From Clostridiaceae bacterium (GTDB taxonomy: Bacteria > Bacillota > Clostridia > Lachnospirales > Lachnospiraceae), in the NCBI GenBank assembly GCA_902362865.1, contig CABIYE010000010.1, forward strand, positions 1 to 37,818: a stretch of DNA of 37,818 nt. Direction: 5' to 3'. The notes beneath the pieces were generated by a model. That model did no database searches. It was not told the DNA's origin and worked only from the letters and a program-made list of their open reading frames with translations. This document shows positions 20,169 to 27,372 of the stretch, one piece after another. Numbering within the stretch: position 1 is the stretch's first letter; every line of letters begins with the position of its first letter. Position numbers and translations under genes: made by a program.

Positions 20169-22385
20169 TCATTCCTCTGTTTCCGCCCCGTTCTGTGCAG
20201 CCCAGGCAATACCGGCCAGTACGAAATAAGCGCACGGCAGCGCGATCCCATTCCCCCAAAGTTTATACTCAGCGGAGTCCGAGTATGGATCTGCCAGCCA
20301 TTTCCGGATCTGTTTCTCCGTCTTCGGCTTTTTCGATGTCCCCATGACCTTCCGGTGTGTTTCCCACACTTCCGTCCAGAACGCTATTTCCTCTGCGGTC
20401 GGTTCCTCGATTCCCAGGCCGGCACACCACCAGTCCGGGAAACCCTGGAGCCTTGCACACTCGGTCGGAGTCAGGCGGCGCACAATATAGTACGGTTCGG
20501 GTGCAGGCTTATCGTTTACCACTGGCGGGTCTTTATAATCCCTCGCCATCAAAGTCGGTGCTTTTTCCTTTACCACCTGGGAATATTCCCCGGTAGTCAT
20601 GCAATAAGCCACAGCATGGCGGTCGGCCGCATCCAGCGTAAAGGACACATCCTCATTGATACCGCTGCCCTGCGGTCCGTTCTTATCCTCCCTGCCGATC
20701 ATGCTGCCCTGCAGGACATAGGTCTGCTGTTTCATTCCCGGTTCCGCCGCAAGTGCGCCGGACTTATCTCCAAGCGCCCGTACCTCGTCCCTCTGGTTCT
20801 GCGTGAAAGCAACAATGGCGATCCCACCCTGGTTGCATCCCGGATTCCCGCCATTGGCATCCAGTGTCCGGCTGGTCTGCGCTTCATAAAACCCTGCCTT
20901 CGGATTATCGGATTTCATGGCGTTGCTGTCCTTGGAACAGATGCCGAACGCACCTACCACCAGTTCGCTGCACCGGGTTTCCCCGACATCAAAAGTATTC
21001 AGCGTATTTGCTACATCCCCTTCTTTCCAGACCTGGCCTTCCTCAGATGAATGCGGGCGCATCCCTTTGCAGAAAGGCACGAATACAGTCTGGTCGTTGT
21101 TGCATCCGAGGGTTGCTGATTTATCATCCTGTAATAAAATGCCTTTTCCCCCACCGTCACATCCGCTGCGGATTTTCATTGTCTTTGGTTTTTCAACTAT
21201 AAAAGGCTGGTTATTGCCGCCCATGCCATAAGCGGCATTGACCGTAGGTGCTGTGTCCAGCGGTCCTTTATACCGGGTATCCTGTGAGTGGTTCTCATAC
21301 ATCACGGCTTCTGGCGGTTTCCCTGACTCAGCCATGACCAGCGGCACGTTCCCGCCGCCAGTCCCCATCCGGCCAGTCAGTGTCTGTACCTTATCGTCCT
21401 CAGAAATCTTCACACGGCTGTCCGCCGGATGGTTCTCCAATGCGACCGCCGCCGGGACGACTCCGGCCCGGAGCGTTGGGGAGGTTTCTTCTTCATACCC
21501 GATGCCCCCCGACTGTGCGGAATGCTCCGTACAGAACCCGGCCGCCTCCATCACGCATGGGGGATGGTGTGCCTCGGCCCGCAGGGTACAGGCGACCTCC
21601 TCGGTCACATCCATACGGCTCCCGCCCTGGTCATTCAGGACGATCCTTCCGGTTCCTCCGCAGCCTGCCTCTCCAGCGCGATCCGCAAGATCTCCGGCAG
21701 CTCTTTGCCACGCACGGAAGCCCTCCGCAGAATACCCCGACACGCCTTCGGACTCAAATAATATCTCCGGGGCACGTTCCCCTGCAAAATCTGCGACAAG
21801 GAAGATACGTTTTCTTCTCTGGGGCACTCCCCACCACTGTGCATCAAGGACTCTGTATGCGGCTGACCATCCGTCTCCCACATAATAGTCGGCGTAGGGC
21901 CAGCCTTTTTTACCAGGCGCAGGCACCTGGGCGGACGGTTCTTTAATGCCGATGACGGCTTCAAGGACCGCCCTGAAATCTTCTCCTTTGTTGCTGGAGA
22001 AAGCGCCGGGGACATTCTCCCAGCAGATAAATCTTGGTTTCTCTCCATTGGTCTTCTCCCTCATTTCTTTCACGATCCGGATCGCCTCATAAAACAGGCT
22101 GGAACGTGAGCCGTCCAGACCGTCCCTTTTCCCGGCGATAGACATATCCTGGCACGGACTCCCAAAAGTGATGATATCTACAGGCGGGAGGTCTGCCCCG
22201 CTGATACCCGAAACATCTCCATAGTGTTTCATCTGCGGAAGCCTTGCAGTAGTTACACGTACAGCAAATGGCTCAATCTCGGATGCCCACAGAGGCGTCA
22301 CCCCGGCAAGGATGCCGGCCAGTGGAAAACCCCCGGAACCGTCAAACAGGCTGCCGAGAGTCAGTTCATTTTTATTTTTTATCAT
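20169..22385 (-). CDS. DNA cytosine-5 methyltransferase with repeat-rich insert
   Basis: A 738-residue C5-methyltransferase. Motif I is GSLFDGSGGFP (11-21), motif IV GSPCQDMS with catalytic Cys78, motif VI ENV (123-125), motif VIII QRRKRIF (189-195), and motif X near WGNGIALPCAYF (710-721). Between motifs VIII and the C-terminal YYIVRRLTPTECARLQGFPD is an insert of about 350 residues holding about ten degenerate repeats of the type (S/T)xTLxA...GG...VV, in the target-recognition region. SAM is the donor; the target sequence cannot be read from the protein. The ATG at 22385 follows AGGAGG by 5 nt, right after the HNH stop. Confidence 0.94.
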   Translation of the reverse strand: MIKNKNELTLGSLFDGSGGFPLAGILAGVTPLWASEIEPFAVRVTTARLPQMKHYGDVSGISGADLPPVDIITFGSPCQDMSIAGKRDGLDGSRSSLFYEAIRIVKEMREKTNGEKPRFICWENVPGAFSSNKGEDFRAVLEAVIGIKEPSAQVPAPGKKGWPYADYYVGDGWSAAYRVLDAQWWGVPQRRKRIFLVADFAGERAPEILFESEGVSGYSAEGFRAWQRAAGDLADRAGEAGCGGTGRIVLNDQGGSRMDVTEEVACTLRAEAHHPPCVMEAAGFCTEHSAQSGGIGYEEETSPTLRAGVVPAAVALENHPADSRVKISEDDKVQTLTGRMGTGGGNVPLVMAESGKPPEAVMYENHSQDTRYKGPLDTAPTVNAAYGMGGNNQPFIVEKPKTMKIRSGCDGGGKGILLQDDKSATLGCNNDQTVFVPFCKGMRPHSSEEGQVWKEGDVANTLNTFDVGETRCSELVVGAFGICSKDSNAMKSDNPKAGFYEAQTSRTLDANGGNPGCNQGGIAIVAFTQNQRDEVRALGDKSGALAAEPGMKQQTYVLQGSMIGREDKNGPQGSGINEDVSFTLDAADRHAVAYCMTTGEYSQVVKEKAPTLMARDYKDPPVVNDKPAPEPYYIVRRLTPTECARLQGFPDWWCAGLGIEEPTAEEIAFWTEVWETHRKVMGTSKKPKTEKQIRKWLADPYSDSAEYKLWGNGIALPCAYFVLAGIAWAAQNGAETEE

Positions 22386-22394
22386 GATTTCCTC

Positions 22395-23309
22395 CTATGC
22401 TGCCAGCCCCTCCTGTTCCCGGTGCAAACGTCTAAACGCGGCATCCAAAAGTTCCGGATTTTGCGCCCATTGGATTCCTTCCAGCCTTTTCAGACAACGG
22501 TATACCACATAAGATCTCTGATCCGGTGTCGCGTGAGGGACGCCGGCAACACACTCCCTGTTCAGCCTGCAAAATTCACCAAAAAGCAGCTCTGCCGCCG
22601 CGTCATATACTGCTGCCGCTTCAACCTTTGTGTCATAAAGGCCAAGACTGATCTTCTTTTGGCAAAAAGTAATGACAGCGTTCCATCTTCCGCTTGTATG
22701 TTTCGCCAGACCTTTGTACCCAAGTGTATTCGTCTTTGGCATCCCCTGATTAAATGCATTCTGCTGGTCACAGCAAAACCGCAGGTTTTCCCTGCGGTTG
22801 TCAAGTTTATCCCTATTGATATGGTCTATTCTTTTCCTGCACTCCAGATTATCCAGAATCAAAGTGTGAAAATAAGTGAATTTCTGTTTAACGACCGTAT
22901 ACACATACCAGCCATCCCGCATATGCTTCCTGCTCCATGTGTGCTTCTTTGTCTTCTCAATATCAGCCGTATCAAACAAAAAGCACTCAGCATTGGACGT
23001 ATAACCATACACAACCGGTCCGTCCACGATAAAGGTATTCTGAAATATTCCGCTCTTACGTTCCCTCACCTGCGCTGCTACACCATCGGGGATTGCGTCA
23101 ATGTCCAGCACGGCATTCCTCGGCTTGCACTGGCTGCAATAAGGTACTTGTATTTTCTGGATACTGTCGCCGCGCATCACTTTTTGGTTTCCACAATCGC
23201 ACCGGCAGTTCCAATAGAGCCGCCAGCCTTTTGTATGAGATAGGCTTTCCACTGTCCATGACTGGAATTTTCTCCCTGTCAAATCCACAAAATTAGACGG
23301 ATGCTCCAT
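22395..23309 (-). CDS. HNH/AP2 homing-type endonuclease 2
   Basis: A 304-residue endonuclease. One zinc motif CRCDCG...CSQC (35-61), HNH core RIDHINRDKLDNRRENLRF (160-178) with Asp162/His163/Asn165, and AP2 domain LGYKGLAKHTSGRW (197-250). It is related to the terL-portal HNH protein but has one zinc repeat instead of two and a C-terminal extension. It overlaps the ParB-methyltransferase gene by 17 nt and ends directly before the cytosine methyltransferase ribosome site. The ATG at 23309 has only a weak GGG site upstream. Confidence 0.84.
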   Translation of the reverse strand: MEHPSNFVDLTGRKFQSWTVESLSHTKGWRLYWNCRCDCGNQKVMRGDSIQKIQVPYCSQCKPRNAVLDIDAIPDGVAAQVRERKSGIFQNTFIVDGPVVYGYTSNAECFLFDTADIEKTKKHTWSRKHMRDGWYVYTVVKQKFTYFHTLILDNLECRKRIDHINRDKLDNRRENLRFCCDQQNAFNQGMPKTNTLGYKGLAKHTSGRWNAVITFCQKKISLGLYDTKVEAAAVYDAAAELLFGEFCRLNRECVAGVPHATPDQRSYVVYRCLKRLEGIQWAQNPELLDAAFRRLHREQEGLAA

Positions 23310-24630
23310 TTTCCCTACCCGCTTTCTTCTTACAGCCCTTTTGTTTCTCATCCACGCTGCCTTCTTTAAAGGAAAAATCTTCATTCTCCAGGATATAAAT
23401 TTCATCGCACCGGAGTTTCTGCCCGTTGCGGATTACCGTGATATCCACTGTTTCTCCTTTATACGCTGCATACCTGCGGACAATCGCAGATGCATACTTT
23501 GGATCAAGCTCCATCAGACAGGCAATGCGGTCAAGCTGCTCCGCCGCCATAAGGGTGGAACCGGAACCACCGAACAGATCCAGTACAATTCCGTTTGCCT
23601 GGGATGAATTCCTCATTGGATATGCGATCAAGGGAAGGGGCTTGCTGGTCGGATGCAGCTTGGATTTCGTTGGCCGGTCAAACTCCCAGATAGTGGTCTG
23701 TTTACGGTCACCGTAAAAATTATGCCGTGCGGTATCCTTAAACGCATAGATTACCGGCTCATGGCGCATCTGATAATCCATCCGTCCGATCACCAGCGCA
23801 TTTTTCACCCAGATACAGGTTGTAGAATAATGGAAGCCTGCCGCAACCGTAGCATTGAAGAAATTCACCTTCTCCGCATCCGAATGGAAAATATAAACCG
23901 CCCCGCCGTCCGTCAGGTTCTCATACACATTTCTGAACGCATCCAGCAGGAATTGGTAGAACTTCTCACCATCTGTCCACTGGTCATTCATGATGGTCAT
24001 TCCAGTACCACCCTCATAAGAACAGTTATACGGCGGGTCCGTGATACACAGGTTTGCTTTCTTCCCATCCATCAGAACCGCTACGTCCTCCGGTTTTGTG
24101 GAGTCGCCGCACATCAGCCGGTGCCGTCCAAGAATCCAGATATCCCCCGGTTCCACAAAAGCCTCTGCTTCTGCCGCCTTTTCCGTATCAAAATCATCTT
24201 CCTGCACATTTTTGTCATGTACATTATTGAAGATTTCAGAAATCTCCGGCGGCTCGAATCCTGTCTTTCCCAGATCAAATTCGCTGTCTTCCAAATCCTT
24301 CAGCAGATCAGCCAGCAGGGAATCGTCCCACGCACCCGTGATCTTATTGAGGGCAATGTTCAGCGCCTTCTCCCGGACTTTATCGACATCAACCACCGCA
24401 CACGGTACTTCCGTATAGCCAAGTTCCATGGCAACAGCCAATCTCTGGTGCCCTCCCACGATTGTCATATCGGAATTGACCACAAGCGGGTCTGCAAAGC
24501 CAAACTCCATAATGGAATTTTTGATCTTCTCGTACTCCTTATCCCCCGGTTTCAGTTTCTTACGGGGATTGTATGCGGCCGGCCTGAGTACGCCCACCGG
24601 CAGCACTTTAAGTTGTGCAGTTTTCTGCAT
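23293..24630 (-). CDS. ParB-domain DNA methyltransferase (N6-A or N4-C)
   Basis: A 445-residue fusion. The N-terminal ParB/Srx-like domain (1-90) carries VGGHQRL (58-64); an acidic linker follows; the C-terminal methyltransferase has DPPY (198-201) preceding DLFGGSGST (351-359), the beta-class order for N6-adenine or N4-cytosine enzymes. Such ParB-methyltransferases are frequent in phages and usually act without a partner nuclease; none is seen here. The ATG at 24630 has AAAGGAGG 8 nt upstream. It lies in an operon with the Cys-rich proteins upstream and HNH/cytosine methyltransferase downstream. Confidence 0.94.
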   Translation of the reverse strand: MQKTAQLKVLPVGVLRPAAYNPRKKLKPGDKEYEKIKNSIMEFGFADPLVVNSDMTIVGGHQRLAVAMELGYTEVPCAVVDVDKVREKALNIALNKITGAWDDSLLADLLKDLEDSEFDLGKTGFEPPEISEIFNNVHDKNVQEDDFDTEKAAEAEAFVEPGDIWILGRHRLMCGDSTKPEDVAVLMDGKKANLCITDPPYNCSYEGGTGMTIMNDQWTDGEKFYQFLLDAFRNVYENLTDGGAVYIFHSDAEKVNFFNATVAAGFHYSTTCIWVKNALVIGRMDYQMRHEPVIYAFKDTARHNFYGDRKQTTIWEFDRPTKSKLHPTSKPLPLIAYPMRNSSQANGIVLDLFGGSGSTLMAAEQLDRIACLMELDPKYASAIVRRYAAYKGETVDITVIRNGQKLRCDEIYILENEDFSFKEGSVDEKQKGCKKKAGRENGASV

Positions 24631-24648
24631 CCATGCGTCCTCCTTTAC

Positions 24649-24876
24649 TCAGACGCGCATGACCTCTGAGAACGGCACGAAAAAAGAGCCGAATAAGAAT
24701 CCCGGCTCCGCCTCTTTTCCGCCCTCCGGCGTCTGTTCATTCATGGGACACCACTGCAGGTTTTCTCCATTTGCGGATGCAAGCACCCTGTCCTCACAGT
24801 AGTCAATCTCATGTACGCAGATACCCATCGTATTGCAGACGCAGTACACACCGATGGTTTCAATCTTATCCTTCAT
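24649..24876 (-). CDS. Small Cys-containing protein, 75 aa, unknown
   Basis: Unrecognised 75-residue protein: KDKIETIGVYCVCNTMGICVHEIDYCEDRVLAS, with CVC, IC, YC and WC, then an aromatic-rich C-terminus (GFLFGSFFVPFSEVMRV). The cysteines could bind metal. The ATG at 24876 overlaps the end of the zinc-finger gene by 11 nt; the ribosome site is weak, so translation is probably coupled. It precedes the ParB-methyltransferase gene by 18 nt. Confidence 0.68.
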   Translation of the reverse strand: MKDKIETIGVYCVCNTMGICVHEIDYCEDRVLASANGENLQWCPMNEQTPEGGKEAEPGFLFGSFFVPFSEVMRV

Positions 24877-25177
24877 TTCCCTCACGCTCCCTTCGTTTCG
24901 CCCGTCCTCTGTTGGCACAGGCATGGCTGCAATATTTCCTCACTCTCCCATACTCCCGGCTTGCCAGAAATGGTTTTCCGCACTCCGGGCAAATAGCCGT
25001 CCGGGTGGATTTCCAGTTTTCCGGGTGCGGGTTTCTGTTCTTCCACGCATACCTGCAGGGTTCCGAGCAGAATATCCTTGGACGGCCTCTGCCGTTTGGC
25101 GTGACCGCCGCACCGCAGTTGGGGCAGAACCGTTTCGCCATATCCTCCAGCATCTGTGCTTCTGTATTTGCTTCCAT
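24866..25177 (-). CDS. Double zinc-ribbon protein, 103 aa
   Basis: A 103-residue protein with two zinc knuckles: CPNCGAAVTPNGRGRPRIFC SEPC (about 18-41) and CPECGKPFLASREYGRVRKYC SHAC (about 63-87), each a CxxC...CxxxC arrangement, with basic linkers and a basic tail. These are typical of small nucleic-acid-binding phage proteins. The ATG at 25177 has AGGAGGAGG upstream. It opens the methyltransferase operon. No palindromic module is seen directly upstream. Confidence 0.8.
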   Translation of the reverse strand: MEANTEAQMLEDMAKRFCPNCGAAVTPNGRGRPRIFCSEPCRYAWKNRNPHPENWKSTRTAICPECGKPFLASREYGRVRKYCSHACANRGRAKRREREGNEG

Positions 25178-25604
25178 CGTTGCCCCTCCTCCTATGTGGT
25201 TCATGCTGCACCGTTTCCATGCTGCGCCGTAACCCCGCCCATTTTGCGGAAAAATCCCAAAAAACACATAAAAAACAGTGAGGTAAATTTTCCTCCTGTC
25301 AGCATGGATGCCGCATGGGTCGTTCCTGTTTCATTCCAGATTTTCATGTTCCACCGGAACAAACAAAAACACACAAAAGTTCCCATTCTATCAAGGGATT
25401 TCATGTGTTTTGGTTCATTTCGGATATTTATAAGATGGGGGCTGGCAGTGCTGCCGTGCCTCTTCGTCTGCTGGTTTCATTTTGCGCCGTAACTGCCAGA
25501 CCCCCGGCCTATCAAATTCGCGGTTTTTTACGTTTGAGGGGGCGGCGGTCTCCGTGGCACTTCACCACAGAGAAGTAAACCCGGCCCCCGGCGGGCCCTT
25601 TCTG
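25178..25604. other. Gap without a convincing gene
   Basis: No open frame here has both a plausible protein and a ribosome site. The stretch holds two copies of GCGCCGTAAC (25223-25232 and 25484-25493), and an inverted repeat GGGGCTGGCAGT (about 25437-25449) / ACTGCCA-GA-CCCCC (25492-25505). GCGCCGTAA resembles part of the module C arm, so decayed operator sequence is possible. The promoter of the methyltransferase operon should lie here but no strong -35/-10 pair was recognised. Confidence 0.4.
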
Positions 25605-25691
25605 CCATAATGTACACAAGAAAAACCACGAAAATCTGTGTAGATTATGGCCTCGGATTTGCTGGATATATTCTGCTTTCAGAGGTAACAT
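25605..25691 (+). promoter_or_regulatory. Module L: operator palindrome plus plus-strand promoter
   Basis: Palindrome arms CCATAATGTACACA (25605-25618) and TGTGTAGATTATGG (25637-25650), 18 bp apart, the most symmetrical copy. Twelve bp downstream: -35 TGGATA (25663-25668), 17-bp spacer ending CAGAGG, -10 TAACAT (25686-25691). Drives the SymE-like gene. The only module whose main gene is on the plus strand. Confidence 0.8.
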
Positions 25692-25723
25692 GACCGTACC
25701 GCAAAGAAAGGAGGCATGAACCT

Positions 25724-25909
25724 TTGAAAGAGAAACAGAAAAGGAACCGCCGCAGGAAAGTCTATTACACTTACCAGGGCAGGAACCTTTCTCCACAAAT
25801 ACGTCTGGAAGGGAAGTGGCTGGAGCAGCTTGGCTTCACAGCCGGCAGCTTCGTGTCCATCCAGTGTGAGGAAGGACGGCTGGTGATTAAGAAAGACACT
25901 GCTCAATAG
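25724..25909 (+). CDS. SymE-like toxin, 61 aa
   Basis: A 61-residue basic protein resembling SymE-type toxins (AbrB-like swapped-hairpin relatives): a basic N-terminus KEKQKRNRRRK, then YYTYQGRNLSPQIRLEGKWLEQLGF and GSFVSIQCEEGRLVIKK, the hallmark AbrB-like end. E. coli SymE is an SOS-induced toxin controlled by an antisense RNA. The TTG at 25724 is chosen because AAGGAGG lies 8 nt upstream; the nearer ATG (25716) meets a stop after three codons. It is under module L and overlaps the end of the convergent HNH gene by 7 nt. Confidence 0.8.
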   Translation: MKEKQKRNRRRKVYYTYQGRNLSPQIRLEGKWLEQLGFTAGSFVSIQCEEGRLVIKKDTAQ

Positions 25910-26268
25910 GTGTAGGTCGGGTTGTTGTCTTCCGCCCGCGTCTTTTTATCATGACACTGCTTACATAAACTCCTCCAGTTGCTCCGGTCCCAGAACAGCT
26001 TTTGGTCGCCACGGTGTGGGGTGATGTGGTCAACCACTGTCGCCTTCACATACCGTGGCGGCTGTTTCTTCATACACAGCACACACAGCGGATGCGCCTG
26101 CAGGTATTCCCTGCTGGCTTTCTGCCATCTCTTTCCGTACCCGCGCTTTGCAGCTGACCGCACTTCTTCCGGGTGCAGTGCTTTGTGCTTTTCACAATAT
26201 TTCTGTCCGTAGGGGACAAGAGCCGCACATCCGGGATGTCTGCACGGTGTGTTTGGTCTATATGGCAT
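25903..26268 (-). CDS. HNH endonuclease (packaging-associated type)
   Basis: A 121-residue HNH nuclease: CRHPGCAALVPYGQKYCEKH near the N-terminus, then RGYGKRWQKASREYLQAHPLC, and the HNH core CVLCMKKQPPRYVKATVVDH ... SNWRSLCKQCHDKKT with CxxC pairs and the His of VVDHITPH. This small HNH family usually lies directly upstream of terS and assists terminase (HK97 gp74). The ATG at 26268 has GGAGGTGA upstream. Here the accessory segment separates it from terS. Confidence 0.9.
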   Translation of the reverse strand: MPYRPNTPCRHPGCAALVPYGQKYCEKHKALHPEEVRSAAKRGYGKRWQKASREYLQAHPLCVLCMKKQPPRYVKATVVDHITPHRGDQKLFWDRSNWRSLCKQCHDKKTRAEDNNPTYTY

Positions 26269-26273
26269 TATTA

Positions 26274-26345
26274 TCACCTCCAATCAAAAATCGTCCACTT
26301 TTTTCTTTTTTCGTCCATTTTTTCTTTCAAACTGGACGATTCCAT
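26274..26345 (-). CDS. Possible 23-codon leader ORF before the HNH gene
   Basis: ATG at 26345 to TGA at 26276-26274 encodes a charged 23-residue peptide ending WTIFDWR. Its last codons overlap the ribosome site of the HNH gene, so it could couple translation. It has no ribosome site of its own. The DNA carries three TCGTCCA-type repeats, two forming the inverted pair AATCGTCCA (26290-26298)/TGGACGATT (26333-26341). Low confidence. Confidence 0.2.
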   Translation of the reverse strand: MESSSLKEKMDEKRKKWTIFDWR

Positions 26346-26629
26346 TTTTAAACAAATAAGCAACTAAACTATTGCCATTTCGTTCCTTGCTCTTTATAAT
26401 AACAATGAGTTAGATGCTCAACATTCTTCACAGTGTGCATCTCATCCACTGTTTTTACAAAAACGCTTCGCAATGTGCGGCACAGAAACATTGCTTAACA
26501 GATTCCGTTCATGACGGCAAGAATATCATGAACGTGTATGTTTAGCTTCCGCAAGCGACGGGGTGCTACAAAGCGTAGAATATCGCTTACTTGTATTCAA
26601 AAAAATTTTTTAATTCTGATTCATTCCTC
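26346..26629. other. AT-rich gap between HNH and the type III TA locus
   Basis: No gene was recognised. Base composition is clearly more AT-rich than the flanking phage genes. A perfect 9-bp inverted repeat, CGTTCATGA (26506-26514) / TCATGAACG (26526-26534), is present. The region may be DNA imported with the toxin-antitoxin locus, and could contain its upstream control. Confidence 0.4.
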
Positions 26630-26658
26630 TTGATAAAAAGCTCGCTTTCGCATATAAT
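26630..26658 (+). promoter_or_regulatory. Strong promoter of the type III antitoxin RNA
   Basis: -35 TTGATA (26630-26635), 17-bp spacer, -10 TATAAT (26653-26658), an almost ideal vegetative promoter placed just before the antitoxin repeats. Expected start near 26665. It differs from the accessory module promoters and lacks their palindrome. Confidence 0.8.
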
Positions 26659-26664
26659 ATAAGT

Positions 26665-26850
26665 GAAAGAAGAACTTTCTTCTTTCCTTCGCTAAATGAT
26701 GACGAGTGACGGTTCTGACTCGTCGGTAAAATAAAAACTGACCGAGCGAAGATGATGTGTGACGGTTCTGACACATCGGTAAAATAAAAATTGACCGAGC
26801 GAAGCGAAATCCCGGCGAGGTTGACTCCAACTAGTCGACCTCGCCTTTTT
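26665..26850 (+). ncRNA. Type III antitoxin RNA, two 53-nt repeats (CptI/ToxI type)
   Basis: Two tandem 53-nt repeats, 26698-26750 and 26751-26803, differ at a few positions. Each begins with a stem-loop: GACGAGT/ACTCGTC in the first and GATGTGT/ACACATC in the second, with the same GACGGTTCTG loop, so the changes are compensatory. Each ends in a constant segment GACCGAGCGAA. The RNA ends in an intrinsic terminator just before the toxin gene. This repeat-terminator-toxin order is that of type III toxin-antitoxin systems, in which the toxin cleaves the RNA into units that inhibit it. Confidence 0.85.
26814..26850 (+). terminator. Terminator between antitoxin RNA and toxin gene
   Basis: GGCGAGGT (26814-26821) pairs with ACCTCGCC (26838-26845), extended by an inner GACT/AGTC pairing, and is followed by TTTTT. 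In type III systems such a terminator limits read-through into the toxin gene. Confidence 0.85.
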
Positions 26851-26870
26851 ATGTTGTGAGGTGTCGAAAA

Positions 26871-27344
26871 ATGGAATATGATTCAGAATTATCACTCCTG
26901 TCATCCAAATTTACCCAGGACTACCCTCCTGCTACATATCCTGAACTGATGCATAAGCACGGACGTCCTTATACCTGCCTGTTAATTGATTCACATGATG
27001 ATTACTTTATTTGTGTGCCGTTCCGCTCGTCTATCGGACACAAAAATGCATTCATGTTTACCGGGACTGCACGTTCAAAGAAAACGAAATCCGGTCTTGA
27101 CTATTCCAAAATAGCTATCATCAAAAACATTGATTACTTCGATTCAAACACAACAGCCCTTGTCGATCAGGACGAATATGCTGAAATGATGAGAAATCTT
27201 CCAACCATTGTTCAGGAAGCAAACGATTATGTGGATACATACATCAACCACGTCAATGGAACCTCGCCTATGCATCCACGGGCATTTTCACGAAAATATC
27301 AATATTCCACTCTGCCTTATTTTCACGATATTATGGGAATCTAA
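26871..27344 (+). CDS. Type III toxin, CptN/TenpN-like endoribonuclease
   Basis: A 157-residue protein resembling CptN/TenpN toxins. Diagnostic segments are YPELMHKHGRPYTCLLID (23-40), CVPFRSSIGHKNAFMF (48-63) and GLDYSKIAIIKNIDYF (75-90). These are RNases held inactive by their repeat RNA; CptIN was described from Coprococcus and Eubacterium-type hosts. The ATG at 26871 has GAGGTG 7 nt upstream; the GTG at 26856 would lie on that site. The position, 20 nt after the antitoxin terminator, supports a functional pair. Likely role: plasmid/prophage maintenance or abortive infection. Confidence 0.86.
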   Translation: MEYDSELSLLSSKFTQDYPPATYPELMHKHGRPYTCLLIDSHDDYFICVPFRSSIGHKNAFMFTGTARSKKTKSGLDYSKIAIIKNIDYFDSNTTALVDQDEYAEMMRNLPTIVQEANDYVDTYINHVNGTSPMHPRAFSRKYQYSTLPYFHDIMGI

Positions 27345-27372
27345 AAGCCTGCTATTGTCGCAGGCTTTTTTT
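27345..27372. terminator. Bidirectional terminator between toxin and metK
   Basis: AAGCCTGC (27345-27352) pairs with GCAGGCTT (27360-27367), loop 7 nt, followed on the plus strand by a T7 run. On the minus strand the stem ends in TTTTAG, so it probably serves both convergent genes. Confidence 0.85.

Noticed and set aside
25315..25578. Plus-strand frame of 87 codons upstream of the SymE module.
   Set aside because: No ribosome site, low-complexity composition, and overlap with repeats; the region is treated as noncoding.
25903..26268. HNH gene considered as a restriction endonuclease partner of the methyltransferases.
   Set aside because: Its size and motifs match the small packaging-associated HNH family, and it is separated from the methyltransferase operon by the SymE cassette on the opposite strand.
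26698..26803. Tandem 53-nt repeats considered as a CRISPR array.
   Set aside because: Only two repeats, no spacers, stem changes are compensatory, and a promoter, terminator and CptN-like toxin flank them, so a type III antitoxin RNA is the better explanation.
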